From Pseudeuparius sepicola (taxonomy: Eukaryota > Arthropoda > Insecta > Coleoptera > Anthribidae): a stretch of DNA of 64,000 nucleotides. Where the stretch lies: NCBI GenBank assembly GCA_963920635.1, contig OY987298.1, forward strand, positions 55,345,949 through 55,409,948, given 5' to 3'. Shown here in pieces: positions 1 to 11,450 of the stretch. Within the stretch, counting starts at the first letter, position 1. Each line of letters starts with the position of its first letter. The position numbers and the translations under genes are program-made. Under the pieces are notes generated by a model. That model worked only from the letters and a program-made list of their open reading frames with translations, made no database searches and was not told the DNA's origin.

Positions 1-60
1 GTTAAAGTGTCTACGGCCACAGTAGGAGTCCCGGGTTCGAGTCCCGGCTTTACCTGACAT
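1..60 (+). other. tRNA-like 3' half (box B), cut by window edge
   Basis: A perfect T-arm is visible: stem CCGGG, loop TTCGAGT, stem CCCGG, at about 31-48, which is also a good pol III box B. Upstream CTAC..GTAG could be an anticodon stem, with loop GGCCACA. That loop lacks the universal T33, and no T-run terminator follows closely. The 5' half is off the window. It may be a decayed tRNA gene, but a tRNA-derived SINE is at least as likely. Confidence 0.45.
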
Positions 61-685
61 GCCACTAAAACATCCTTTATTATTTATAATTGCACGTACT
101 AAAAATCTTTCTGAGAATAATTAAATTAACTAACTAAAAAATTATTGGTAATACAGCGATGCCATAATAAGTAACTGTTATGATATTTTTTATTTATGTT
201 TTTCATGTAGAGGTCTATTAAGCCTGGCCATTTTTTTGGGCGAGGAATACCTACAAAAATAATTATTCAAATTCCGGCTAGGGACATATCATCACGACCT
301 TAAAACAGTAATTGGCTGAAATATTGCAGAGCTGCCATGTTTCTACTAGTTGTATTGAAAAAATATCAGTTTTGTTAGAGAGCTTATAGTATTTCAAATT
401 TAAAAATCTTCTGAGAATTACTTAATTTTTATTAGGAAAATTCGGCAATCGAAATCATAATTTACTTCTGACGGTTAAAATAGTTAATTCAATTTAACCA
501 GTGATCTAGTGGTTATTCGAGTGAAAAACTGATTTTATAACTTTTTATAGAAAGTTATCTTGGTAACAATATCATGAAATGATACCTTTTCGAATATTCT
601 AGTGCCATTTTTGCAAAATCGGTTGATTTTTCAAAATTGGCGAAGAGTACGTTCGTGCTTAGAAATAATCATTGTAGTTCCTTAA
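61..685. other. AT-rich non-coding stretch
   Basis: No exon, repeat boundary or structured RNA was recognised here. All reading frames are short and AT-biased. Confidence 0.5.
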
Positions 686-1126
686 CCCTTTCGGGACCGG
701 ACCCGGACGAACACGCATATAAAAGTTGGGTCAGTGGGACCGGAACCGACTATAAACGCAAGCAGGGAGGCATGAGAAAGGACTGGAACCGGATGGACAC
801 GCGTTGACTACGGATACTGGAACGCCTACTTTACATTGGTCATGCCCCCAATTAATGTCATTTCCTGATTTTCTAGTAATGGCATCAAGTTGGGTGGTCC
901 TTCTTGTAAAAAAAAAAACTTACTTGTGCACTTAAATACATCAATAAAATCGAACACAAGCTCATTTGCATGTGGGTGCATGCAAAAAATGATTTATATT
1001 GTAAAAAGATCTGTTGTTATGTAATGACTGTTTTGCAATTAAGGACCGGAACCGTACATACACGCATGCGCTTCCTGCTGTGGTCCACTGGGCACAGATC
1101 CTCAGGCGGCCGCAGTCCCGAAAGGG
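686..1126. mobile_element. piggyBac-like MITE with TTAA target sites
   Basis: The element begins CCCTTTCGGGAC and ends with its inverted copy, and it is flanked on both sides by TTAA (682-685 and 1127-1130). TTAA duplication with a CCCT-type terminus is the hallmark of piggyBac elements. The 441-bp interior is GC-richer than its surroundings (GGACCGGAACC motifs) and has no coding capacity, so this is a non-autonomous copy. Confidence 0.7.
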
Positions 1127-1420
1127 TTAAACTAATTTAAAATTTAGAATTTTTTAACTTTTTTCACATCAATAGCAAAATTAAAAATTTGTTAAAGGAT
1201 AACTGTTATACACAATAACCCCCTTAAGGTGTCCAATCTCAATGGGGAGGCCCTGAGATTTTTTTCTGCGACGGCATTGGAACTAAAAAGGTCTGACAGC
1301 AGAGGCATGTAGCAGCGTCCCGTCATGTGAACAGTGGCGGCAGCGCAGGAAAAAGATACACGGTGGCGGTACACAAATACGTATATTAAAGTTTTTTATT
1401 TTTGCCCTTAGAAGTAAATT

Positions 1421-1866
1421 GAAGACCTCGGTGCAAAAACCGGACAAGTCCATAGTTTATAAGTTTTGGGAAAATGAAAAAAATACTCCCGGACTTGTCT
1501 GGTTCTTGCACCCAAGAATGCGAGCGGCCAAGTCCTAAAGCTATATATCAGCTTTATTCTGCTTTGGACTTGGCTGATTCTTGCACCAATCGATCGGCGA
1601 TATTCTAATGCATAAATGTAGTGGAAAAAGTCAATTTTACCCATATTTATAAGTTTTGGGAAAATGAAAAAAATCCCGGACTTGTCTGGTTCTTGCACCC
1701 AAGAATGCGAGCGGCCAAGTCCTAAAGCTATATATCAGCGTTATTCTGCTTTGGACTTGGCTGATTCTTGCACCAATCGATGGGCGATATTTTAATACAT
1801 AAATGTAGTGGAAAAAGTCAATTTTACCCAAAAGTGGACTTGTCCGGTTTTTGCACCGAGGTCTTC
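1421..1866. mobile_element. Short-TIR MITE with internal tandem duplication
   Basis: Near-perfect terminal inverted repeats of about 32 bp start GAAGACCTCGGTGC. The flanks show AATT on both sides (1417-1420, 1867-1870), a likely 4-bp target duplication. The interior is two near-identical units of about 190 bp (roughly 1457-1645 and 1648-1835), each containing CTTGGCTGATTCTTGCACC. No protein is encoded. The superfamily is not assigned. Confidence 0.7.
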
Positions 1867-2248
1867 AATTACTGGTCACTGGTTTCTGATAGATTTCAAA
1901 GATTTATTTTCGAAATGCAAAACCACTGAAACAAAAAAAAATTTTTGGTTTATTTATCAAACTAAGGAAAAAATAAAAAGAGTAACAAGTCTTAAAAATA
2001 CTTTCGTACTACGTAAAAATATAATAAAATAATGATATTCCTTTATTCTTTATAGGAACAAACAGGAATACAACAACAAAAAAGAAAAAAAAACATAACC
2101 AGTTAACATCTTTAAAAGGAATAAGGGCTTTTGAAAACCACAAATCTATAGTTCTAGCCATTTTCCATTTCCTTTCTTGTATATTTTCCTTTTGTTCTTC
2201 TATTTTTCGATTCTTGTAACTATTATCAATCTTGAATAAATCAGTAAT

Positions 2249-3020
2249 TTGAGTTTTTTTTTGTCTAGTTTCTTCACTTCCGAGATGTTATTGCTTTCTT
2301 CTAGATATTTTCGTAGATTTCCAATGCTAACATTCTTGGAAAAACTCTTGATTTTTACTTCACAAACACATTTATCTGCATCTGGTCCATTTTTTAAAAT
2401 CTTCCAAGCAAAGATTGAGGAAATTGCAAAGGAACTACATATTCGCCGATCAAAACTTTTTGGAAACTATTGCCAAAAAGGTAGCTGATACAGTTTCAAA
2501 TAAAATTGGTGAGCACATTGGGAAACTTAACGAGAAAATTGTTAAGTTGTGAAAAAGTTAAATAATTTGCAAGAAGAAAATGAGGAAATTCGTAGCCGAC
2601 TGAGTTGGAGCAGAAAGAAAAACTAAACAAACTACGTGTATATGGTATACCAGAAGTCAACAATAATAGTGATTTGAAGATAAAAGTTGAAGAGACTTTT
2701 CGACACAAACTCGGTATTTCTGCAAACATAGTCGAGAGGTGCTATCGCGTTAATTCACAACCAAATGCAAAACCAAAATCTAGACCAGCTATTGTCGTAT
2801 TTAACAGTGTCTATTATCATAAAGTTTTTTTTTTAATAAAAAGAAACTGAAAGGTACAAAAATGATTGGAAGAACTTTAAAGAATAGACATGAACTATTA
2901 TTATACGAAAGGAAAAACTGGGCAAAGACAATGTATGGTCTGCCGGGGAAGGATATTTGCTGATGGGAAAAAACATTATTTACAATCTGAAGATGATGTT
3001 TTCAAGGATGGTTCTATGTA
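2249..3020 (+). pseudogene. LINE ORF1-like remnant
   Basis: Reading with frameshifts gives a charged, coiled-coil-like stretch (from about 2400) and then LNKLRVYGIPEVN at 2620-2660. Further on come DLKIKVEETF, a CYRVNS segment and a block near 2850-2930 rich in K, R and E. This order (coiled coil, short RNP-like RVYGIPE block, KGTK..R..L) is typical of ORF1 proteins of insect non-LTR retrotransposons. Stops and frame changes break it several times. It lies upstream of the reverse transcriptase fragment on the same strand, so both probably come from one LINE. Confidence 0.55.
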
Positions 3021-3948
3021 AATTAGACCGTCGTCACGAAACAATATACATTGTACCTTTATCTTATTCTTGTAATAATTTTATACTCTATTTTTTACTA
3101 TACAGTGTCCTCCAAAAAGTTCGCATCATAGGGGGAAATTTTTAATTAACGTTTTATTTTGAAATTTAATTTGGGGGTACCTTTTGCTTTTAAAAAGATG
3201 TAAAATGACCCACTCAAACGTGGTCATGTGACTTTCGTTATCTGTCAAAAATGACATTTAAAAAAATATATCGCCAAAAATGGGTTTAATTGTTAAAATA
3301 TCAAAAAGTTTTACTTGAAAAAGTTGTTTGTTTTTCAATTTTACGTAAGTGTACCAAATTTGAACGCTCTACTAAAATATTTAGTTTTTAATATTTTTTA
3401 TATTTATGAAATTTCTGAAAATTTTAAAAACTCGAAACTTCGTAAAAACTATTTTATATTACTAGCTTTCTCATTCTATTAATTTTTTATTACTAATTAC
3501 CGATAAGAATAGGTATTTTTCAAAAGAAAATGATATTTACGCTTTAAAATTCTGTTATGTTTGTTGCAAAGTTGATGTACCGTCTAGCATTTGGGGTATA
3601 AATTTAGTTACATTACGTTTCCCAGTTCTAAATTGATGCCAAAATAATAATAAATTAAAATATCATCAAACTATTTACGTATCTAAGCAAAATTCTTGAC
3701 TTTTATGGAACAAATAATTATTACCTAAAAGTTTAATTTCACATTAATCGATATTGATGAGAAGGCCATGGAGAGAATAGAAGCAATTGTTTTTATTTGA
3801 CAGTTTTATAACTTGATTTTAAGTATATTTGATATTTTGTATGGCTTACTGACACTGTTAAAATTCAGACAAGTATAGCTGTTGCAGCTGAAAAGAAAAG
3901 GTATTTGGAATATAGCGTAAATCGAAATGAAAATAACTCCAGACATCT

Positions 3949-5063
3949 GTGGAAAAATTAAGGGAATTTAATGTTTACAATAAAAAAAAACACAAAATAT
4001 TACCAAATAAGCTTAAAAAAACATCAGAACTTAAAAATTATTTTTTAGAGTCTTCTACAAATAAATCTCAAAGAGATAATGATTTGTTAAACTTTTATAA
4101 ACGGAATAAAACAACTGACTTTCCAGAACCCTTTGGTTTCACAACAGTAACAATTGATGAGTTATAAAAGCATCTGTTTGAGGTGAAGTCTACGGCTGTT
4201 GGTGCAGACTTAATCCATCTAGAAATGATCGTGCTGTCTAATCAGAGAATATTGCTATTTCTGTTAAACATCATAAATTCTTGCCCAATTGAGAGCATGT
4301 TTTCTGATGGCTGGAAAGTGTTTTGTGTCATCCCTTTGCCAAAAAAGAAAAATGCCTCCTCTTATAATGACTTGTGGCCCATAAGTATCCTCCCGATGTT
4401 GTCAAAAACCATAGAAAAAATTATTAATGCTCAGATAATTCGGCACTTAAATAGATACGATACACCGCAGTATCAATCTGGTTTTAGGCCTGGTTACAGT
4501 TGCTCTACTGCACTATACTGATGATATTATTAGGGCAGTTGATATGGGTAAGTCCGCAATGCTTGTTCTATTGGATTACACTAAGGCGTTTGACACTAAC
4601 TATTAATCATGAGGTTCTTATTTATATTTTGCATTATGTGGTATTTTCACAAGAGGCGGTTATGCTTGTTACTAGCTACTTAAGTAGCCGGTTACAGTAT
4701 GTGGAAACTTCTCTAGGATAGTCCAGTAGAGGTTGTCGGCTATGGGGTGCCACAGGGCTCCATTCTTGGTCATCTTTTTTTAGTATTTATATTATCAATT
4801 TGATGTCATCTCCAAAGCATTCCAGTATTCACCAATATGCAGATAATACGCAACTATATTGTACATTCGATCCTGATAATCTGGAAGAAGCTAATAGAGC
4901 TATTAATGAGGATCTGGAGAGGCTAGTTGGGCGTTCTAGAGCCCGTAACTTGCGTATAAATCCCGCAAAATCATCTCTTATGATTTTTGGAAAGGAGCGT
5001 ATTAGGGTAAAGAGTTTATTGAGCATTGAAATTGAGGGCCAACCTTTGGTTACGTATCTTTAA
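3949..5063 (+). pseudogene. LINE reverse transcriptase (ORF2) remnant
   Basis: Three overlapping frame segments (3949-4167, 4183-4521, 4500-5063) carry the order of motifs of a Jockey/CR1-type reverse transcriptase: PISILPMLSKTIEKI, a QSGFRPG..CSTAL block, LLDYTKAFDT, GVPQGSILG, and the catalytic box read here as YADN instead of YADD. LRINPAKS follows, then the sequence leaves the RT domain. The frameshifts, stops and altered catalytic aspartate mean it is dead. The endonuclease domain expected between ORF1 and RT is not seen; 3100-3900 holds unrelated AT-rich sequence. Confidence 0.8.
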
Positions 5064-5069
5064 AAATTA

Positions 5070-6032
5070 TATATCCTCATCGTCACCTTTTCGCTGAGGC
5101 TCAAAAATAAAGGTAACTAACTCCCTTGTTTTAAGTATTATTTAAATATTTACTTTTCAGTAATATACTCAAAATTACAATATTTCATTTCAATCTTGAT
5201 ATGAACCTTTGAAAAAGTTGTAAAATAAAATTATGAAATGCATCCATAAACTACCTTTTTTGGAACCAACAATAAATTTGTATAAACAAAAAGGATATCT
5301 AGATACTGAAAGTTTATATAAATTAAAAGTATGCATTTTGATTCATTCAATTGTGGAAAAAGAGAAATTTCCAACATTGCTTCTCAAAATTACAAGATAA
5401 AATAGTGATTTTCAGATTCGAAAATTTAAAAGTAAGTGAGGCTTGAGGTCAAGCTACTGTGGTTATAACGAACTAAAGAGTTTCTGGCTGAAGGTTGTTT
5501 TTGGGTAAGTCTTCTTCTCCCTCATTTTCACTTCATTTCAACTTACTTACTTGTTAGCTTCCAATCTATGTTAGCACAGTATGGTGGCCCCCTTTTCTGA
5601 ACATGCATACCTAACGTAATGGAACAGCAGTCCATCTTTTTTCACAAGGCCTGTTCTGTGAGGTTGTGTAATGTCCAACATAAAAAAAAAGCTGGTCGAA
5701 AATCCATTTATTTGTCAGATAAGTTGCATATAGTTCGCAAACTGCAAAATGGTTGTGCAAATGCACAAATTTCCCCTGATTACCGCCTTTCCATATAATA
5801 CATACTGATTTATGTGGGTACACATTATGTCGTTTTGAATTTGTTCAATTAACATATTTTTGGAGGGTCTTTTATAATGAACATTCTCATACTACGAATC
5901 AATTTGACTGATCCAAATTTAGTGAAAATGCCCATTGAATAAAATTTAGTGAGTTAATATTGATAAACGATTAATAAAGAAATTTACTTAGTAAGTAGTT
6001 TTTTTAATTGAACAAAAACTAATGCGACTTAC
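5070..6032. other. Intronic/non-coding sequence, nothing recognised
   Basis: This lies downstream of the last visible RFX exon. No acceptor with an open frame in the required phase (phase 1) was found on the minus strand, so the next RFX exon is probably beyond the left edge. Confidence 0.4.
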
Positions 6033-6264
6033 CGGCACAGATTAATTCAACAGCAGCCGGTCTCTGGAAACTATTAAAATCAGGTAACGCTGGTAGCTGA
6101 GTGAAATCCGTTTTATCACAGACAGTTCTGCCCTGAGTGGGACTGGTGCCGTTGCTGGCGGGGTCGCCGTCACCATTGGGCACCCCCTGAGGGGACGTCG
6201 ATGTGGTCGAGGGGGCCGGAGTGCTGTGCGACCTCGACTTCTTGCAACCAGGCTTTTGCTCAGT
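6033..6264 (-). CDS. RFX5/7-type transcription factor, coding exon 6 (residues 324-400)
   Basis: The exon is bounded by acceptor TTGCATTACAG and donor GTAAGT. It joins exon 5 in phase 0 and leaves in phase 1 (232 nt). It encodes a low-complexity Ser/Thr/Pro-rich linker starting TEQKPGCKKSRSHS and ending with a conserved-looking block, TDFTQLPALPDFNSFQRPA. PALPDF (about residues 381-386) nearly repeats the PxLPxL ankyrin-binding motif found after the DNA-binding domain. It is the last exon in the window; the long C-terminal region expected for RFX7 proteins must lie to the left. The exon is much more GC-rich than its introns. Confidence 0.8.
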
Positions 6265-6312
6265 CTGTAATGCAATGAAATAATGGGTACTAGTGCACCA
6301 GTTACTTCTTAA

Positions 6313-7210
6313 TAGAGATGGGTTTACACCGGGTTTTTTTCATATTTTGAAAGGGTGTCAAGGTTTCCACCCTTTTTGGCTCCGGGTGTCAAATTATGAC
6401 ACTAGTTTTGGCATATTTTGATTGGTGACATCTAGACGTTTAATTTATTACCAAATACTCATATCGAAAAACTATAAACGACAAAAACATTGCAAGAAGA
6501 TATAAAAAGTAAAAAATATGTTGCAGGCGAATTAGAAATTTAGTCTTTTATCTATTACATTATCCTAAATTAAAATAACGATGACTAAATATTAAATAAA
6601 TGAATAAGTATTCTAGGGCACACAAAAACAAGATTCATCCTGCATTATTAACTTTAATAAACTAGTTAAAGAGAAATAAAAAAAATGTCATCAGTATACA
6701 GGGTGAATCTGAAATAACTGGCATTCTTTTTTGGGTAATAGAGATGGTCATTCTGAACCACCTTTCTTAATATTTTTTTCCCTAGTGCCGAGATTTTTCT
6801 ATAATTCATCCCCTCAAAATCCCCCCTCTATGAAAACACGGCACTGGCGCCCTGCCAACAACCGAGTAGAAAATGGCAAATCATCAACTAGAAAAGTATT
6901 TTTAGACCGAGTTTACATTATTCGTCAGTGGGTAAATTAATCCAGTGGCTTTGCTTCCCTTAAAAAATTCCATCCATTCCAAGACTTATTTTGGCTTTTG
7001 GTGACATTGAAAACACCCATTTTTGGGTGTCATTAGTTTACACCCTTTGAAACCACCCATTTTTGGGTGCCAAACGTTTCCACCCTTTGAATCCACCCTT
7101 CATTTTAAAAATGAAAACACCCTATGGGTGTTAAAGGTTTGGCACCCATAGGTTGGCACCCACAAAGGGTTTAAACCCATCGATGGGTGTAAACCCAAAA
7201 CCCATCTCTA
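6313..7210. mobile_element. hAT-type non-autonomous element with 8-bp TSD
   Basis: Termini TAGAGATGGGTTT and its inverted copy are flanked by a perfect 8-bp duplication, CTTCTTAA (6305-6312 and 7211-7218), as made by hAT transposases. Both ends carry many copies of a GGGTG/CACCC motif (for example CACCCATTTTTGGGTG), probably subterminal transposase-binding sites. No transposase is encoded. It lies in RFX intron 5 and has itself been hit by another MITE. Confidence 0.85.
6699..6950 (+). mobile_element. Truncated copy of mariner-type MITE, nested
   Basis: CAGGGTGAATCTGAAATAAC and the following roughly 240 bases match the complete element at 10740-11121. The right-hand terminal repeat is missing. 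It sits inside the hAT-type element. Confidence 0.7.
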
Positions 7211-7300
7211 CTTCTTAATGAAACAGTTCCATCCATGAAAAGTGCACACATTAAGTGATATTTATTCCGAAACATCAATTATCAAGTGCTAAAAGCATAA

Positions 7301-7866
7301 TATATTTTTCTTGAAATCGACAGTAGTGTCCCAAAATCGTCATTAAAAGCTCAGAAATCGGCACTGAAGTAACCCATTATTGTACGATTTTTTCAATAAG
7401 TAGGCCTTGGCGAGATGTAAATATCAAACATCAGACGCGGAGCCATCGCCCGTCAAAAGTGACCAAATATTCAAAACCCGGCCAATAAAGGCCCATTTAA
7501 CTATTCGTACACATTGCGAAATTGTTACCTATAGCAGCGCAATCTATCAATATAAATATTTTAGTAGGTTTGAATATCAATAGATTTATTATGGAGGCTG
7601 CACAACAAGCAGCAGTTTTGTTTTTCTGTTCGAAGCCTGTCTTTGTCATACTTGACCTAGGTAGAGCGATCGTCAAAGTCAAGCAACGCCGCGCGTAGTC
7701 GGTTCATGGACGGGTGATCCCTTAATATTATTTTCTTCTTATAATATGTACCTCGGCACTGAAGTTCTTCTTATGACTCATGTGGAATTTAGCTGCCGAG
7801 GCCTCTGGCCAAGGCAAATAAACCAAAAAGTTGAACTTCAGTGCCTTGGTACATACATAACTATTG
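7301..7866 (+). repeat. 5S-related repeat family, copy A
   Basis: It starts TTTTTCTTGAAATCG, carries the 5S-like segment at 7666-7720 (AAGCAACGCCGCGCG then GGACGGGTGATCC), then a terminal hairpin region ending GGTACATACATAACTATT. The hairpin is less complete than in other copies because part of its right arm is missing. See the 9613-10218 copy for the family description. Confidence 0.75.
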
Positions 7867-8760
7867 TTTACTTTTCACTGCTTTTTTAAATACAATTATC
7901 GCCTATAATAGACTGCTTCCCAAAACAGTTGAGTATTTTGCCATCTTCCCCACCACTTCAATACATGCACGAATCAGCTCATCCAATATTCAGAGATCAT
8001 ACACACCACACAGCTTTCCTCACTATTTTACAGAAGTATGCAGCTGGTCAGAAACGAGCTCTAGGTCTAGGTCAGGACCCAAAAACTCAAGCGTATGACA
8101 TTGAACGAGTCTGTTTCCTTATATGCCACAGAGATAGCGCCTCTATCAAACCCGATTTACAAGGCCCAAAATAATTTTGATAATTTAGTTAAAAATTTTC
8201 AAAAAGAATGACCGCTATACAAAAAATATTAGGGTATATCATCAAGATTATCAATAGCTAATACATTAATATATTTACAAATCCATATTTTGCGTAATTT
8301 ATTATATAATGAAAGTAATTTTACTTATACGTGTAAAGCGGACTTTGCTCGGTGAGCAAAAAACGTCAGAAACATGACAAAGAAAATAGTTAGGTTACAT
8401 TATGTGGGTGAACAAAATTTCATATGAAGTATTTTCTTTTGTATTCTTATTAAATGAATACATAAATGATAAGTGATGGATCAGTTAAAGCATAGAGTCG
8501 TAAGTGTTTTGTGGTGCCATGTTTTTTTTTTTCGATTTTCAAGAGTGCCCTCACTCTGAACAGAATCAATCGTCCATATTCAATTATTTTTCTAAGATTT
8601 TCTTTTTCAATTATATCAAAAAGTTAAACAACATTCTAATGGGTAAGGAGAATCCTGCAAATCAACATGAAATTGAAAAAAATTGCTATGAAATGTACAA
8701 AAAGAAAATTCGTGTTAAGAAATACTTATTTTCTAAAATTTATTTGTGGCGTAAACAGAT
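7867..8760. other. Intronic sequence without recognised feature
   Basis: This is AT-rich sequence of RFX intron 5. The open frames here show no family resemblance and no splice context. Confidence 0.4.
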
Positions 8761-9149
8761 CCATTGAATTTTAATATTGAGTTTTTCGCCACCAAACTGG
8801 TTAAAAGACAACTTTTCAAGTTGCCTGGAAAATTAATAAATTCTTAACAGTAAATCAACTAAACTTTGAACTTGTAACTCAAAAAATATCTTCAACAAAT
8901 TTGTTTCCTGAGCTTTCGGAGATCAAAGTGAAATGACAGATTAATTACTTTGACGTGACATGACCTTTGAGAAAGGAGGAAGATTTATTCTCCGAAAGCT
9001 CAGGAAACAAATTTGTTGAACATATTTTTTGAGTTACAAGTTCAAAGTTTAGTTCATTTACTGTTAAGAATTTATTAATTTTCCAGGCAACTTGAAAAAG
9101 TTGTCTTTTAACCAGTTTAGTGGCGAAAAACCCAATTAAAATTCAATGG
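8761..9149. mobile_element. Foldback MITE, arms about 180 bp
   Basis: The sequence from CCATTGAATTTTAATATT to its reverse complement forms an almost uninterrupted palindrome with a short centre near 8940-8975 (TTTGACGTGACATGACC). AAGAAATACTT occurs close outside both ends, so the target site may have been duplicated. No coding capacity is seen. Confidence 0.7.
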
Positions 9150-9299
9150 TTAAGAAATACTTTTTTAATAAATTTTGCAAATAGATTGTATTATTTCTTT
9201 TATAAATAAGGATAATAGTGGTTTAGATAAGTTTTGTGATTAATTATTTAAGCTTAATTTGAGCTTAACACAGAGTTACCAATAAAACCTTTGGCTTAC

Positions 9300-9415
9300 C
9301 TGAATTTTTCTCTTTTTCTCCTTCCCTTCGTGTTTCTGCTGAATTTTTCTTTGCAACTGCAGTTGCATTTCCCTATGTTTATTTCCACCTTTGCCATTAG
9401 TTTGTGCTTCTTCAT
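9300..9415 (-). CDS. RFX5/7-type transcription factor, coding exon 5 (residues 285-323)
   Basis: The acceptor is AATTTTTGTAG and the donor is GTAAGC. The exon enters in phase 1 and leaves in phase 0 (116 nt). It encodes EEAQTNGKGG, then the strongly basic, Gln-rich stretch REMQLQLQRKIQQKHEG and KEKKRKIQ. Human RFX7 has a similar QQLQRKIQKKQQEQK block at the corresponding place (recalled from memory), which supports assignment to the RFX5/7 branch. KEKKRK may act as a nuclear localisation signal. A fragment of this exon and its acceptor is duplicated at 10259-10279. Confidence 0.8.
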
Positions 9416-10514
9416 CTACAAAAATTCAAATATAAACTTACACTGGTGTTTGATATTTATTAAAATAATATAATATTCTATTACAATTCAACTCAAAAAC
9501 CAGATTTCAACCACTTTGAAAACTGAAATTTGATCATTTCAAGATCCAAACTAAGATCATCCTTCATTCATGGGCTTAACGGATGTTTATTAAAAATACT
9601 GTAATTATTTTTTCTTGAAATCGGCATTAAAATGTCCCAAAATCGTCATTAAAAGCACAGAAATCGTACAATAATGTAGCCCATTATTGTACGATTTTTT
9701 CAATAAGTAGGCCTTGGCGAGATGTAAACATCAAACGTCAGACGCGGAGAAATCGCCCGTCAAAAGTGACCAAATATTCAAAACCCGGCCGATAAAGGCT
9801 CATTTAACTTTTCGTACACATTGCGAAATTGTTTCCTATAGAAGCGTAATCCTTCAGTATACATATTTTAGTAAATTTGAAAATCAATAGATTTGTTGTG
9901 TAGGCTGCACAAGAAGCAGCAGATTGGTTTTTCTGTCAGAAGGTGCCGTACATCATTATACTTGTCCTAGGGAAAGCGATCGGTAAAGTCAAGCAACGCC
10001 GCGCGTAGTCGGTTCGTGGACGGGTGATCCCTTATTATTATTTTCTTGCCTAATAAAACATTTTTTTCCGATTTCAAGAAAAATATAATATGTACCTCGG
10101 CACTGAAGTTCTTTTTATGACTCATGTGGTTTATTTGCCTCGGCCAGAGGCCTCAGCAACTAAACTCCACATGAGTCATAAAAAGTTGAACTTCAGTGCC
10201 TTGGTACATAAATAACTATTTTTTATTTGCGTCTAAAAACCAACTGCAGCTTCAGTTTCATTAGTTTGTGCTTCTTCATCTACAAAAATTCAAATATAAA
10301 CTTACACTGATGTTTGATATTTATTAAAATAATATAATATTCTATTACAATTCAACTCAAAAACCAGATTTCAACCACTTTGAAAACTGAAATTTGATCA
10401 TTTCAAGATCCAAACTAAGATCATCTCCTTCATTCATGGGCTTAACGGATGTTTATTAAAAATACTGTAATTATTTTTTTTTATTTGCATCTAAAAACCA
10501 ACTGCAGTTTCAGG
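9395..10514. repeat. Recent tandem duplication (about 255 bp) around RFX exon 5 acceptor
   Basis: Bases 9395-9612 reappear at 10259-10477 with only a few differences. The following stretch TTTATTTGCRTCTAAAAACC is also present twice (about 10220 and 10478). The duplicated unit includes the last 21 nt on the acceptor side of RFX exon 5. 5S-related copy B inserted into the first unit; the second unit keeps the empty site. Confidence 0.85.
9613..10218 (+). repeat. 5S-related repeat family, copy B (reference copy)
   Basis: The layout, left to right, is as follows. The start is CTTGAAATCGG, followed by a short stem-loop ACAATAATG..CATTATTGT. Then comes a roughly 300-bp middle and the 5S-like block 9976-10030. 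An inverted copy of the start (CCGATTTCAAG) follows, and then a roughly 130-bp hairpin whose arms read CGGCACTGAAGTTC, ATGACTCATGTGG and CCTCGGCC. The end is GGTACATAAATAAC. A T-rich TATTTTTT at both edges, with the empty site preserved in the sister duplication, gives the insertion boundaries. The 5S-like block covers the box A, intermediate element and box C regions of 5S genes. Six copies lie in 7.3-23.4 kb. Confidence 0.8.
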
Positions 10515-10739
10515 GCGCAGTTTTAAACAGTCAGGATTAGTTACATTAAGTCACACGGAATTCATACGCAACATTTTTTGTTTTCCATGATATCCAGCAG
10601 GGTGGTACAGTTTTAATTCTATAATTATAATATAGTTATAATTCAATTCCATTGCCTTGGCCGATTTTTTAAATTTAAAATTTTTAATCTGTTTACTCTG
10701 GTACCTTCATAAATAGACAAAATTTTTAAGATAAATATA

Positions 10740-11121
10740 CAGGGTGAGTCTGAAATAACTGGCATCATTTTTTTTTTGGGTAATAGAGATGGTCATTCTG
10801 AACCACTTTTCTTAATATTTTTTTTTCCTAGCGCCGAGAATTTTCTATAATTCATCCCCTCAAAATCCCCCCTCTATGAGAACACGGCACTGGCGCCCTG
10901 CCAACAACCGAGTAGAAAATGGTAAATCATCAACTAGTATAGTATTTTGAGACCGAGTTTACGCTATTCGTCAGTGCCGTGTCTTCATAGAGGGGGCATT
11001 TTAAGTGGGTAAATTAGAAAAAAATTTCGGCGATAGGAAAAAAAATTATTAAGAAAAGTTGTTCAGAATGACCATCCCTCTTACCCAAAACAATGATGCC
11101 GGTTATTTCAGACTCACCCTG
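10740..11121. mobile_element. Tc1/mariner-type MITE with long TIRs
   Basis: The element begins CAGGGTGAGTCTGAAATAAC and ends with its reverse complement, flanked by TA on both sides. Inverted similarity extends far inward (GTTCAGAATGACCAT, GGGTAATAGAGATGG), and the centre contains CGGCACTGGCGCC. It is non-coding and is the parent of the truncated copy at 6699. Confidence 0.8.
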
Positions 11122-11194
11122 TATATTACTAACATATTATTTCCATACATATTTTTATATTTTAATATCATACAACAACTTTTAAACCTATAGA

Positions 11195-11450
11195 TACCCT
11201 GTGTGATGTGTCTACTTTTAAACATAAAATCCATAAAATCTTTATTTTTGGAGATAATCGCCTGAACTTTTTTTATTTGAATGTCCTTCAAAAACTGCTT
11301 CTTTTTGGCCTTCCTATCATTTTTGTACCGCAGATTTTCACAAGAACCATTTAGCGATTTTTTTATTTAAAGTCTGAGACCACAGCGTTAATCAGGGCAC
11401 CCCAAACCACCCATATATAAAATTTGAACAAAAATGTACAGGGAGTTTCA
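11195..11450 (+). mobile_element. Fragment of family C foldback element
   Basis: CCATAAAATCTTTATTTTTG, ACCATTTAGCGATTTTTTTA and TACAGGGAGTTTCATTC occur in the same order as in one arm of the complete element at 25985-27186. The termini are degraded. Confidence 0.7.

Noticed and set aside
1..60. Functional tRNA gene at the left edge
   Set aside because: The T-arm is good, but the presumed anticodon loop lacks T33 and the 5' half is not in the window, so a functional gene cannot be claimed.
5611..5823. 70-codon minus-strand ORF as next RFX exon
   Set aside because: No acceptor in the required phase and no resemblance to RFX C-terminal sequence.
8504..8767. 87-codon plus-strand ORF
   Set aside because: Low-complexity Phe/Lys/Asn composition expected of AT-rich DNA; no domain or splice context.
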